The notes: a model not told the origin generated them from the sequence alone. A stretch of 64,000 bases of DNA from JACRCT01 sp049841135 (GCA_049841135.1 JASGHK010000005.1:992001-1056000), one strand, 5' to 3'; positions 24,994-34,416 are shown, counted from the stretch's first letter. Numbers and translations are program-made.

Positions 24994-26856
24994 TCAGAAG
25001 TGGAATCCCAGCAGGTTCCAATACCCGAGCACGAACAGGAACCCGAGCCCGGCCACGCCGACGGCGGTGCGGTGCATCCTCGAGACCACGGAGCCCAGCT
25101 GGCGGCGCCAGGACCGGAACACGGCCCAGAACACGAGCGCGAGGGGAATCGGCATCAGCAACGGGATGACCAGGGCGACCTTGACCCCGGTGGGAATGGC
25201 GATGGCCAGGGCGAGCGGTCCCATCGGCCCAAGGAAGGAGACCGCCACACCGGCGATGAAGGCGAAGGGCATCAGCGCGGCCAGGCGAGCGCTCCACTTT
25301 CCCGGTGCCGCCCGAGCCGCCCGGCGGCGCAGCGAGCAGACGATCGCGACCAGCGGCCAGGCGACGAGGGTCCCGAGGAAGACCAGGAGGGAGCCGGCGA
25401 GGATGGCGCGGTGGAGCAGCAACGACCCGTGCCACGGGACGCGCTCGTAGGTGGTGAGCCCGCGCGCCATCGCCGAGGCATGCCCGTCGACACCGGGGCG
25501 GAAGGCGATCCGCACCGGCGAGCCTTCGCGCTCGAAGAGGTTGGGCTCGACCTCCCGGTAGCGCCGGCCGTTCACCGTCAACGCGCCGTCGGCGCCGACC
25601 TGGACGTGCGCCTCTCGAGCCATCGCGAGCGTCGCCGCTCTCTCGAGGGTGAGCTCGGCGGAGGGCTCCCGGTAGGTGCCCTCGAGGGCCTGAAGGTCGG
25701 AGCCGCCGCTGGGGGACTCCGGCGTGAGAGGTGATGCGAAGAAGCGCTCGAGCACTGCTGCGGGGAAGTCGTAGACGAGGTCGCACTCCTCCGAGCCTCC
25801 GTTGGTCTCGACGAAGATCCCGAGGCCCAGCTCGGGCACCAGGTAGAGCAGGCTGAAGAAGCCCGCCATGGACCCCTCGTGCATCAGGGCGCGCCGCCCT
25901 GAGCGGAAGTGCTCCATGAAGCCGTAGGTCATCCCCTCCAGCGCTGGATGGAAGGTGTACTGCCGCTCGCGCATCCGCCGCGCCGTGGCCTCCTCCAGGA
26001 TGCGGACGGTCCCCAGCCGTCCGTCCTGCAGGTGCGCGAGCATGAAGCGGCCGATGTCCACCCCGGTCGCCAGGAGCCCGCCCGCGGGCAGGTCGTTCAT
26101 CAGCGGCGTGGGCCAGCGCCGCGACGGAGTGACCTCGACGTCGCGGTAGCCGACGGCGAGCTCCTCCAGGTGCGCCGGCAGCGAGAAGCCGCTGTGCTCC
26201 ATCCCCAGCGGAGCGAGGACGTGACGCTCGACGTAGTCGGCGAAGCGCTCGCCCGAGGCGATCTCCACGAGGCGGCCGGCCAGCGAGTAGTTGCGGTTGG
26301 CGTAGCTGAAGAGCGCCCCGGGCGGACGGACTCTCCCCAGCGGATGGGCTTTGAGGAGCTCGCCCAGCGGCAAGGGGCTGGCCCCTTCGGGGACGCCCAT
26401 GCCCAGCATGGTGTTGTCGATGCCGCTGGTGTGCGTCAGCAGATGGGCCAGCGTGACAGGCTCGGGGTACGTCGCCGCAAGCGGCAGGTCCTCGAGGTAG
26501 CCGTTGACGTCGGCGCGCAGGTCCAGCTTCCCCTGTTCGACGAGTTGCATGACCGCCGTCGCCGTGACGGCCTTGGTGACCGAGGCCACGAAGAAGCGGG
26601 TCCGGTCGGCCGCGACCGGCGTCTTGGTTTCGAGGTTCGCCAGCCCGTAGCCCTTGGCGAAGACGACCTCGCCGTCCTTGACCACCACCACCACCGCGCC
26701 CGGGACGTGAAACTGGCTGGTGGCCTTGGCCACCTGCTCGTCGGCAAGGATCTCCAGCTGGCGCGAGTCGAAGGGAGGCGCCGAGGCGTCGGGCGCTGGC
26801 TCCCCGGCTGCGGCCGCCACGATGCTGGCCAGGAGCGCAGCCGAAAAGCAGGACAT
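24994..26856 (-). CDS. Beta-lactamase-fold serine hydrolase with C-terminal membrane domain
   Basis: A 620-residue protein with a signal peptide. The penicillin-binding class C/beta-lactamase motifs are S92-V-T-K95 (catalytic Ser and Lys), Y185-A-N187 and H326-E-G328 (KTG-equivalent). Residues 30-410 make the hydrolase; a small domain follows. From about residue 480 there are four hydrophobic helices (Leu/Val/Ala-rich), giving an unusual membrane-embedded C-terminus. The family includes esterases, D-amino peptidases and beta-lactamases, so the substrate is not predictable. The gene is the first of three same-strand genes running down to 23079. Note the gene for a lipid desaturase next to it, consistent with but not proving a role in envelope lipids. 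Confidence 0.8.
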   Translation of the reverse strand: MSCFSAALLASIVAAAAGEPAPDASAPPFDSRQLEILADEQVAKATSQFHVPGAVVVVVKDGEVVFAKGYGLANLETKTPVAADRTRFFVASVTKAVTATAVMQLVEQGKLDLRADVNGYLEDLPLAATYPEPVTLAHLLTHTSGIDNTMLGMGVPEGASPLPLGELLKAHPLGRVRPPGALFSYANRNYSLAGRLVEIASGERFADYVERHVLAPLGMEHSGFSLPAHLEELAVGYRDVEVTPSRRWPTPLMNDLPAGGLLATGVDIGRFMLAHLQDGRLGTVRILEEATARRMRERQYTFHPALEGMTYGFMEHFRSGRRALMHEGSMAGFFSLLYLVPELGLGIFVETNGGSEECDLVYDFPAAVLERFFASPLTPESPSGGSDLQALEGTYREPSAELTLERAATLAMAREAHVQVGADGALTVNGRRYREVEPNLFEREGSPVRIAFRPGVDGHASAMARGLTTYERVPWHGSLLLHRAILAGSLLVFLGTLVAWPLVAIVCSLRRRAARAAPGKWSARLAALMPFAFIAGVAVSFLGPMGPLALAIAIPTGVKVALVIPLLMPIPLALVFWAVFRSWRRQLGSVVSRMHRTAVGVAGLGFLFVLGYWNLLGFHF

Positions 26857-26999
26857 GGGTTCCCCTCGGTGCAGGGCTTCGAGTCGGTGAAAGACGTGGC
26901 CTTGGACAGCGGCGGATACGCGGCAGTTTCGTGGGGACTCTAGGCCCGTTGCGGGACGCGATTCGAGGCGGCACCTTCTCCGTCGGGGGCCGTTGGCTC

Positions 27000-28524
27000 A
27001 TGGCGACTGCTGCCGTAGACGTGCTGCTCGTCGAGGACGAGGTCGAGCAGGCCGAGCTGCAGGCGCTGATCCTGGAGAGCGAGGGCTACGTCGCCGTGCG
27101 GGCGTGCGACGGGCAGGAAGCGCTGGTCCTGCACCGGCGGCTGCACCCGCGCGTGGTCCTCCTGGACATGGTCATGCCGCGGCTGGATGGCTTCGGGTTC
27201 CTCCAGGCGCTGGGGGACGAGGTGCGGGCGCAGCCGATCGTGGCCATGTCCTCGTTCCCCGAGTTCCTGCCCGAGGCCCTGCGCCTGGGGGCGACGAGCA
27301 AGCTGGCCAAGCCCTTCGCCGTGGAGGAGCTGGTCGCGGCCGTGCGCCAGGTCCTGGACGGCAAGGCGGGTGCGGAGGCGCCGCTCCAGGCGCCCGGCGA
27401 GGAACGGGCGAGTCCCGAGCTTCCCCGGCGCGTCCGACCTGCTCGAGGCAGTGGCGCCGCTGCGAACGGGCGGAACGCCGGAGGAGTCCGACGAGCTGCG
27501 CCGGCTCGAGCGGCTGCACTGCCTGCGCGTCATGGAGGAGGGCCCGGACCAGGCGCTCGACGCCCTGGCGCGGGTCGCCGCGGAGCTGCTGCGCACGCCC
27601 ATCGCCCTGATCTCCCTGATCACCGAGAGCCGCCAGTGGTGGAAGGGGATGTACGGGGTGGAGGGAGCGCTGGCGCGGGCGCGGGGGACGCCGCGCGACG
27701 TGTCCTTCTGCACGCACGCGGTGGCCGCCCGCTCGCCGCTGGTGGTCAGCGACGCCCGGGTCCACCCCGTCTTCGCCGACAACCCGCTCGTACGCGACGG
27801 CGTCCTCGCCGCGTACGCCGGGGTGCCCATCGACGTCCCGGGCGTGGGGGCGCTGGGCACGCTGTGCGTCCTGGACCGCAAGAGCCGCGTCTTCACCGCC
27901 GCGGACCTGGCGATGCTGGGCCTGCTGGCGCAGCGCGTGGCCGCGGAGATCGAGTGGCGCGAGCGGGGCCGCCTGGGGGAGCGCCCGGTGGGGACGTTCC
28001 ACTACGTCTCGATGCTCGACGAGCGCCACGGCATCTACAACGCGAAGGCCTTCCGCTCCTTCGCCGACGTATTGGCCCGGCAGGCGCTGGAGCGGCGGGG
28101 GCGGTTCGCCCTGGTCGCGCTCGAGCGGGCGCCCCACCAGCGCTGGCCGCAGCCCGAGGACGAGGCCGAGGTCTCGCTGCTCCTGGCCGCCCTCCGCGCG
28201 GCCGCAGGCGAGCAGGCCATCCTGGGCCGCCTGGACGACCGGGCCCTGGCGGCGGCGCTCCCGGGCGCGGGCGAGGACGAGGCCCGCGGCTGTCTGCGCC
28301 ATGCGCTCGCCCAGGAAGCGACGGGGCGCGCGGAGCATGGGACCGACCTCGACGCACCGGTGGGCGCGGTCGCCAGCTCGGAGGGGGCCTTCCGCGCGGA
28401 CCGGGCCCTGACCGAGCTGCGCCGCTCTCTCGACGGCGCCCTCCTGCGCTGCCAGGGGCTGCGCCCCGGCATCGTGCCCGCGCTCGGGGTGAGGCCGATG
28501 CGCTCCGCCCCCGGCCGGCACTGA
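27000..28524 (+). CDS. Response regulator-GAF protein with degenerate GGDEF-like end (one frameshift)
   Basis: About 508 residues after repairing a +1/-2 shift at 27407-27411 (restoring CG in GGGCGAGTC). Residues 1-120 form the receiver domain, with D-E-V acidic pair, V-V-L-L-D-M-V-M-P (phosphoacceptor Asp), a Ser/Thr-like position and K-L-A-K-P-F at the switch. Residues about 155-330 are a GAF domain (C-T-H-A-V, V-H-P-V-F-A-D-N-P, A-Y-A-G-V-P-I). The last 170 residues resemble a GGDEF fold that lacks its G-G-D/E-E-F site. So the output is a ligand-sensing module without visible cyclase activity. No histidine kinase partner is adjacent. Confidence 0.7.
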
Positions 28525-28542
28525 GGGCTCGACGTCCCGCCG

Positions 28543-29434
28543 TCAGGCGGCCTTGCCGTGGGCACGCAACCAGGCCGCGACCTGGGGCATGTCCCGCGCA
28601 AGCCTGGGCATCCCCAGCCCGTGCCTCGACACCTGCGACTCGGCAGTGACCTGCCCCCGCTCGACCATCGCCTCCAGCTCGGCGTCGTCGAACGGGCCGC
28701 GCTCGTCCGCGCCCAGCCCGACGAACCAGCCGTGGCGGTCGGCGGTCCTCGGCCGGGCGCCGGGGCATCCCTGCTCGGACGCCCACGCGCGCCACTCGGT
28801 GAAGTCGTAGCGGAGCAGGACGCTCGGGAGGCCACGGAGCGCCTCCTGCACTTGGGGCGCGACGGTCGTCGAGCCCACCCGCTCCAGGAACCACTCGGGC
28901 AGGCGCAGGCGATGGACCGTGACGTAGTGCGACAGCCCCTCGGGCCAGACGAAGACCCCATCGCTCAGGTCGGCGCTGCCCATCTTGGCGTCGGCGCACG
29001 GGCCTCGACGCCACCACACCGCGCGGCACCACGAGCACCCCCGCCACTGGGCCACGACGAAGCCCGCGGACAAGGCCCGGGCATCCTTCGACCCGAAGGG
29101 CCAGCACCGGCAGAGCGGGCCCGGGTCCGGCAAGCCATCGCTCGGCTGGTCTCGCCAGTAGCCGACGGCCCTGAACTGGGGGAAGGGCTGCGCGGCGAGC
29201 AGCGTCTCGAGCGGGATGTCGCCGTGCCACGCCCCGGCCGGCGCCAGCGACGAGAGCCAGTGCGCCAGAGGGCCCTCGCCCTCGAGGCTCCTGCGCCACT
29301 CGCGGTCGAGCGCGGCGTCCCCGGGCGGCCGGACCTCGAGCCAGCGCTCCAGGGCCGCGCGCGTCCGCCGCCACTGGCGGGCGGCTTCGAAGCCCGTGCG
29401 CGCGTCCTGCGCGGAGATCGATGAGCGGGTCCAT
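28543..29434 (-). CDS. Conserved hypothetical with Cys pairs (one frameshift near start)
   Basis: About 297 residues from ATG 29434, with a +1/-2 shift at 29408-29413 (restoring CG in CCGCGCAGG) after the first nine codons. A C-S-W-C pair (with C-A-D nearby) could bind metal, and another Cys pair is upstream (C-R-C-W). It contains D-G-V-F-V-W-P-E-G-L-S-H-Y-V, a stretch I associate with an uncharacterised myxobacterial family. No signal peptide. It is convergent with the response regulator gene. Function is unknown. Confidence 0.5.
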
Positions 29435-29506
29435 TCCGGCGACGATAGCGCGCCGTGTCGCCGAGCTCGCGCGACTCGGCGGCGCGCCAGGTCCCGCTCG
29501 AACCGC

Positions 29507-29851
29507 CTACCGCCGCCGACGACGGGGCGCAGGCCCGGTCTCGCGAGAGGGCTCACTCGGCGGAGCGGGCGGCGCGGCCAGGTTCCGCTCGAGCCAGGCG
29601 CCGCAGGCGCGGAGGGGCTCCGCATCGACGGAGAGCTGCCGCTCCCGCCCGACCTTCGGCACGCGTGGCACGAGGCCCGCCCGCTCGAGGACGCCCAGGT
29701 GCGAGAGGGCACCCGTGCGGGTCAGGTCGCCGAAGGCGGCGCACAGGCGGCCGACGGTGCAACCGGGGGTGTCGCGGATGATCTCCAGCATGCGCCGGCG
29801 CGTGCTGTCGGCGAGCGCCTTCCAGACGAGGTCCGAGGGGTCGGGGTTCAT
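29507..29851 (-). CDS. ArsR-type winged-helix transcriptional regulator
   Basis: A 114-residue protein. ATG 29851 is chosen because homology begins at its V-W-K-A-L-A; a longer in-frame start at 29899 would add a Ser/Pro-rich leader. The helix-turn-helix is seen as T-V-G-R-L-C-A-A-F, with the recognition helix near T-R-T-G-A-L-S-H-L. C-terminal residues are Arg/Pro-rich and no metal-binding Cys box is visible, so this is a metal-independent type. A degenerate copy lies at 4014-4373. Members of this family usually sit beside an SRPBCC/AHSA1 gene, but none is present. Target unknown. Confidence 0.7.
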   Translation of the reverse strand: MNPDPSDLVWKALADSTRRRMLEIIRDTPGCTVGRLCAAFGDLTRTGALSHLGVLERAGLVPRVPKVGRERQLSVDAEPLRACGAWLERNLAAPPAPPSEPSRETGPAPRRRRR

Positions 29852-29954
29852 GTCGGCGGATACTGACAGACCTTCGGCCGGTTGGCTCACCCTGTTCATG
29901 AGGGCGCGTCGCGACCCGGCTCCCGCATCACATTGGCCGCTTCCCAACCGCCCC

Positions 29955-30791
29955 TCAGCCGAAGCGCGCCATCGCCTCTTCGCCCAGCCTCCGCCCCAGC
30001 TCGTAGTCGCGCACGAGCACCGACCGGTCCTGCGTCGTGCGCTGGGTCGCCAGGGGCCCCTGGGGCGCGACCTGCAGCACGCGGCACCCCACCGGCGGAC
30101 GCGCCATGAAGGCCACCGCGCGCTGGTAGCTCGCCGCCATCGCCCGCACGGCCTTCGCCAGCCCGGGCTCGCGGCGCAGCTGGAAGGCGGTGGCCCGCGC
30201 CGACAGGTCGTAGCGCTTCACCGCGTCCGCCGGCCGGGTCCGCAGCACCAGGAGGTCGCGGGCGCCGCGCCGGTAGGCCTCCTCCACCGGGATGGGATCG
30301 GCCATGCCGCCGTCGACCAGGCGCTCGCCGCCGACGCGGACCTCGCCGCGGTAGAGGATGGGCATGGCCGAGGAGGCCTTGAGCGCGTCGAACATCTCGG
30401 CCGGGCCGGGGCGCAGGTAGACCGCCTCGCCCGTCCGCGGCGAGGTGGCGACCACCACGAACTCGGTCGTCCGCCGGGCGATGGCCTGCACGTCCAGCGG
30501 CTCGCGCTCGGCCAGCGCGTCCCAGAGCCAGTCGAGGTCCATCGCCGAGCCGCCACGCAGCGCGCGCCAGGGGTTCAAGAACTCGCGGCGCACCATCAGG
30601 TCGAGGTAGCTGCGCTGGTTGCGGCCGTGCTGCCCGGCCAGGTGCGAGGCCAGGTTGCAGGCGCCGGCGGAGACGCCCAGCGCGAGGTCGAACGGGTCGA
30701 ACTGCTTCTCCAGGAAGACGTCGAGGACGCCGGCGGTGAACACGCCGCGCATCGCTCCGCCTTCGACCACGATGGCCACTCGTCCGGTCAT
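29955..30791 (-). CDS. Patatin-like phospholipase
   Basis: A 278-residue protein. ATG 30791. The oxyanion motif G-G-A-M-R-G (11-16), nucleophile elbow G-V-S-A-G (Ser41) and catalytic Asp in D-G-G (D160) make a Ser-Asp dyad. No signal peptide, so it is likely cytosolic or peripheral. It would hydrolyse acyl esters from membrane lipids. It ends eight bases before the next gene (30800-33178), so the two are probably co-transcribed from upstream of the glycine-rich gene. A second patatin-like lipoprotein is at 34716-36527. Confidence 0.85.
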   Translation of the reverse strand: MTGRVAIVVEGGAMRGVFTAGVLDVFLEKQFDPFDLALGVSAGACNLASHLAGQHGRNQRSYLDLMVRREFLNPWRALRGGSAMDLDWLWDALAEREPLDVQAIARRTTEFVVVATSPRTGEAVYLRPGPAEMFDALKASSAMPILYRGEVRVGGERLVDGGMADPIPVEEAYRRGARDLLVLRTRPADAVKRYDLSARATAFQLRREPGLAKAVRAMAASYQRAVAFMARPPVGCRVLQVAPQGPLATQRTTQDRSVLVRDYELGRRLGEEAMARFG

Positions 30792-30799
30792 GCTGGTCG

Positions 30800-33178
30800 C
30801 TACCGCCCCGGCAGACCCCGGCGCCGGGCCAGGAAGCCGGCCAGCCCAAGGGCCAGGAAGGCAGAGGGCATGACGGCGGGCGCGTCGCTCACCCGGCAGC
30901 CGCAGCCCGGGCTGATCGAAGGAGACCCGGCGTCGGGCCCAGCCTCGGTCGCGTCGGCCGCCACCCGGGCGTCGGCCGCCTGCGCGTCGGGAGCTTGAGC
31001 GTCGGTCGCGACGAGGGGCTCGGCATCGGGCCTCGAAGCAGCGGCGTCCTCGGGCTCCAAGGCGGCGTCTGCCGGGACGTGCGCATCCAGGCCCGCGTCG
31101 GCCGCCACGCCAGCGTCGAAGGAACCCGCATCGAGACCTGCGAGGGCTGCATCGGGAAGCGAAGCATCCGGCTGCGGCGCGAGGTCGAAGGTGGCGGTGA
31201 CCTCGAGATCCCGCGTCATCGACGCCAGGCACGGGCCGGTCCCGCTGCAGTCTCCCGCCCACTCGACGAAGACCGAGCCTGGCTGCGGCGTCGCGACCAG
31301 GTCCCAAGAGGTCTGCTGGACGAGGGCGTAGGTGGTCCCCGAGGCGCAGTCGATGCCGCCCGCGGCGGTGACGCGGCCCTGGCCCGTCCCGGCGAAGACC
31401 AGCTTCAAGCTGAAGCGGTCGATCTCGTAAGCGCCGATGTCGCAGAGCAGCGGCTGGCGCCGGCGATTGGCGCCGCGCTGGTCCGTGGCCTGGGAGCATC
31501 GCCCCTGGTCGACGGCCGGGCTGGTCGGGGTGATGGCGTGCGTGAAGGTGGGACCGCCGTTGTCCTGAAGCACGCCGAGGCCGGGGTCGACGCCGAGAAC
31601 GTCGTGGCTCGGCCCGGCGGCGTCGAAGGGGCAGCTGTTCGGGCGCTCGACGAGGTTCGTGCCGGCCGTCTGGAGCGTCGTCCCCGTTTCCAGGCCGCAG
31701 TCGTCCGGGGTCTGGCCAGGGCGGTCGCCGACGGAGTCGGTGAGGAGGCTGTTGCCGACGCTCGTCGAGCCGCCGGCCACGTGGAGTGCCCCGGAGGTCG
31801 TCGCCACGTTGGCGGCGAGGGTGGCGCTGGTGAGGACGAGCGAGCCGCCGTGGACGAAGATCGCTCCGCCCATGCCCCGGGCTCCGCTGGTCTCACTGGG
31901 CGCCCGCGCTCGGTTGCTGGAGAAGGTGGAGTTGAGCACGGTGACGGTGCCGCCGTAGACGAAGAGACCTCCGCCCAGCCCTGCGCCATCGCCGCCCTTG
32001 ACCGTCGAGCCCGGCTCCGCGCCGAAGCCGCCGGAGGACTGCGCGCCCAGCGAGCCGCCGCCGCCGGCGCCGAACCCGCCCGGGCCGCCGACCGGGCCCG
32101 CGCCTCCGCCACCACCCCAGCCCCCGGCCCCGCCCGCCGCCGAGCTGCTGCCCGTCGTCGCTGCCGCCGCGCCGCCACCGCCGCCGCCGACCCCGCCGGA
32201 GCCGCCACCCCGCGCGCCGGTGCCGCTCGGGTCGCTCGCTCCCCCGGTCGCCCCGCCGCCGCCGCCGCCGAAGCCGCCGCTGCCGCCGCTCCCGCCCAGG
32301 TTCAAGTTCGTAGGTGAGCCCGCCGCGCCGCCGCCTCCTCCACAGACGCCCCCCGACTCTCCGGAAGGCTGGGCGCTGGTACCGCCGGAGCCCCCCGCCT
32401 CGCACGCGAGACCTGCCACCGTGCCTCCCGGCCCGCCGGTGGACGCGCTGGCGCTACCGACCGAACCGCCGCCGCCGCCGGCTCCCATCGCCCCCGCGCC
32501 GCCGTTGCCCAGCAGGCCGCCTCCGCCGCCCGCCCCGATCGCCGCGGTCGCGGCGCCGCCAGCACCGCCCATGCCGCCGCCGCCGCCGCCCAGGAACGGC
32601 GCGCCCGGCCCGCCGGCGCCACCGAGGCCACCGCCGCCGCCGAAGGCTGCGCCGAAGAACGCGCCTGCGCCGCCGCGGGCCTCGCAGTCGGTGACGGTGA
32701 CGCCCGTTAGGGACAGGCTGCCCAGGTTGAAGAGACAGCCGCCCAGGCCCGCGCCACCGCCGCCTCCGTCCGTGCCGAAGCCGCCGAACGCGCGCCCGCC
32801 GGAGAGCGTGACGTCCTTGAGCACCAAGGTGCCGGCCGGCGCGCCAGCCGCCCCGAGCGGGCCCGCGCCCGCGACCGTGAAGAGGCGCATGGGAGGGCCG
32901 CTGGAGTCGGCGCTGATGCGCGCGCCGTTCCCCTCGATGGTGACGGCGCTCGTGATCAGCGGCAATCCCACCGGACCGAAGTAGGTCGAGCGCACCTCGG
33001 AGAGCCTGTAGACGCAGCCCGCCGTCAGCGTGAGCGTGTCGCCACCCTGCGCGTTGGCCGCGTCGATCGCCGCGACGAGGGCTGCGGAACTGCAGGGGAC
33101 GGTGACGTTCGCAGACGCCTCGCGCGTGGCGAGGACAGCGACGAGCACCCAGAAGAAGAAGATCGAGAGTCGGGACAT
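30800..33178 (-). CDS. Secreted glycine-rich beta-helix protein with MYXO-CTERM-type sorting tail
   Basis: A 792-residue protein. Signal peptide; residues about 30-130 begin a right-handed beta-helix. Residues about 135-410 are extremely glycine-rich (G-G-G-G and G-G-A runs), like PE_PGRS. About 410-600 hold more beta-helix with a choice-of-anchor Q-like ending (D-N-G-G-P-T, S-P-A-V-D-Q-G, D-I-G-A-Y-E). An InlB B-repeat-like domain follows (about 605-675), then an Asp/Ala-rich linker, and a C-terminus with G-C-G-C, a Leu/Ala helix and R-R-R. This last is the MYXO-CTERM sorting signal, cleaved and lipid-anchored by myxosortase. The protein is predicted on the cell surface. The C-C pair is the anchor site. 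Confidence 0.85.
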   Translation of the reverse strand: MSRLSIFFFWVLVAVLATREASANVTVPCSSAALVAAIDAANAQGGDTLTLTAGCVYRLSEVRSTYFGPVGLPLITSAVTIEGNGARISADSSGPPMRLFTVAGAGPLGAAGAPAGTLVLKDVTLSGGRAFGGFGTDGGGGGAGLGGCLFNLGSLSLTGVTVTDCEARGGAGAFFGAAFGGGGGLGGAGGPGAPFLGGGGGGMGGAGGAATAAIGAGGGGGLLGNGGAGAMGAGGGGGSVGSASASTGGPGGTVAGLACEAGGSGGTSAQPSGESGGVCGGGGGAAGSPTNLNLGGSGGSGGFGGGGGGATGGASDPSGTGARGGGSGGVGGGGGGAAAATTGSSSAAGGAGGWGGGGGAGPVGGPGGFGAGGGGSLGAQSSGGFGAEPGSTVKGGDGAGLGGGLFVYGGTVTVLNSTFSSNRARAPSETSGARGMGGAIFVHGGSLVLTSATLAANVATTSGALHVAGGSTSVGNSLLTDSVGDRPGQTPDDCGLETGTTLQTAGTNLVERPNSCPFDAAGPSHDVLGVDPGLGVLQDNGGPTFTHAITPTSPAVDQGRCSQATDQRGANRRRQPLLCDIGAYEIDRFSLKLVFAGTGQGRVTAAGGIDCASGTTYALVQQTSWDLVATPQPGSVFVEWAGDCSGTGPCLASMTRDLEVTATFDLAPQPDASLPDAALAGLDAGSFDAGVAADAGLDAHVPADAALEPEDAAASRPDAEPLVATDAQAPDAQAADARVAADATEAGPDAGSPSISPGCGCRVSDAPAVMPSAFLALGLAGFLARRRGLPGR

Positions 33179-33269
33179 GGGCCCTCCGCCGGGCTCGCTG
33201 AAAGGCGCGCATCCTAGCATCGGCAAGGACGTCAGCCGCCCGGTCCGGATCGCGCTGGCGATCGGCGAC

Positions 33270-33712
33270 CCGGGGTGGTTCTTTCGGCGCCACGGACCTC
33301 CTGCCCCACGTCGCCATCCTCCCGGACCGCATCACCGGCGTCGTCGCGCTCCCCGACGGGAGCTTCGCGGTCTCGACGGGCTAGGGCGTGTACGCCGTCG
33401 ACGCGCAGCTCGGGGTCGGCGCGCGAGTCGCGGACGACGGCGGGAGGGTGGCCGTGCTCCCCGACGGGCGGCTCGTCGTCCAAGGTTCGACGATGCGGGT
33501 GGGGGCCGTCGGCGCGCTCGAGCCGATCGAGCCTCGGCGAGTACCAGCGCGCCCTCTTCCCGACCGACGACGGGTTCATCGCGCAAGGGTCGGACCGCCT
33601 CGTCGTCGAGCACGCGGGTACCGGGACGGGCGAGGTCATCCGCGCCGCCGAGGGGAAGGGCGAGGTGAGCTTCGCGGACGGCACGCGCACGCTCGTGCAC
33701 GCGAGGAAGTAG
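33270..33712 (+). pseudogene. Remnant of a small secreted propeller-like protein
   Basis: Reading in one frame gives A-T-D-L-L-P-H-V-A-I-L-P-D and G-V-V-A-L-P-D-G-S-F-A, then a TAG at 33382-33384. The same frame continues with V-Y-A-V-D-A-Q and V-A-V-L-P-D-G-R-L, then shifts +1/-2 at 33536-33541 into E-Y-Q-R-A-L-F-P-T-D-D-G and on to the stop at 33710-33712. The L-P-D-G-x-x-x-V repeats suggest beta-propeller blades. With a nonsense codon and two shifts the gene is called broken; the CG-type shift may be artefactual, but the TAG is not explained by it. Confidence 0.4.
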
Positions 33713-33789
33713 CGGAACTGCATGGTCCCGGAGGCCCGGAGGCCTGTGCCACCAACCTCCCTGCCCTTCTGGACCTGGGCCGCGACCCG

Positions 33790-34416
33790 CTACTTCGTTG
33801 CTTGCGCCGGCGCAGTCCACGCGTCCTTCTTCTCGCGCGCGAGGCGCTCGGCTTCGCTGGCCACCGTGGCACCTTCGGGCAGGTCCTTGCGATTGATGCC
33901 GACGACCTCCAGGACGCGCCCGCCGCGGTCGGTGACCAGCTTCTTCCAGGCCGCCTCGGTCTCCGGCGACATCGTGCCGCCCTGGAACGTGTAGAAGAGC
34001 ACCACGTCCTTGCCGGTGAAGTCGTTGGCCTGGAGGAACGAGGCGGTGACGGCGTTCGGGCGCCACTGCCAGATGGGGCCGCCGACCACGACCAGCCGGT
34101 AGGGCGCGAGGTCCAGCGTCTGCGGCGTCACCGGGATGGGCTCGGTCCACTTGGGAATGGACAGGAACGAGTCCGGGACCTTCTCGGACGAGAGCCGCTG
34201 GTAGTCGGCCCCCAGCACGCCCGCCATCGCCCGCGCCATGGCCGCAGTGTGGCCGCTGCGCGAGTAGACGACCACCAGCGCGGTGGCGTTGGGGGACCGG
34301 TTGGCGAGCTCGTCCGGCCGGACCACCTCGCGCGGCGGCACGCAGCCGACGAGGGTCGAGGTGGCGAGGAAGGCGAACGCGAACGGAGCCAGGAACCGTC
34401 GTGGAAGGTGGCGCAT
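33790..34416 (-). CDS. Lipid-anchored flavodoxin-like protein
   Basis: A 208-residue protein from ATG 34416. Residues 1-25 are a signal peptide with lipobox L-V-G-C (Cys25). The mature part begins with the flavodoxin FMN-phosphate loop: Y-S-R-S-G-H-T (residues 51-57, S/T-x-T-G-x-T type). It has the G-G-P-I-W-Q-W motif (W near FMN isoalloxazine) and Rossmann-like beta/alpha order. Flavodoxins are normally cytosolic, whereas this one is predicted outside the inner membrane, facing the periplasm or surface. Possible role: electron carrier to an outer enzyme. The long-repeat region and patatin lipoprotein lie upstream (divergent). Confidence 0.75.
   Translation of the reverse strand: MRHLPRRFLAPFAFAFLATSTLVGCVPPREVVRPDELANRSPNATALVVVYSRSGHTAAMARAMAGVLGADYQRLSSEKVPDSFLSIPKWTEPIPVTPQTLDLAPYRLVVVGGPIWQWRPNAVTASFLQANDFTGKDVVLFYTFQGGTMSPETEAAWKKLVTDRGGRVLEVVGINRKDLPEGATVASEAERLAREKKDAWTAPAQATK

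Noticed and set aside
23079..26856. A secondary-metabolite cluster based on desaturase and beta-lactamase-fold genes
   Set aside because: No synthase, carrier protein or transporter is present; these are common single genes.
33382..33384. TAG in the propeller remnant as recoded pyrrolysine or readthrough
   Set aside because: No supporting element, and the gene is also broken by other shifts.
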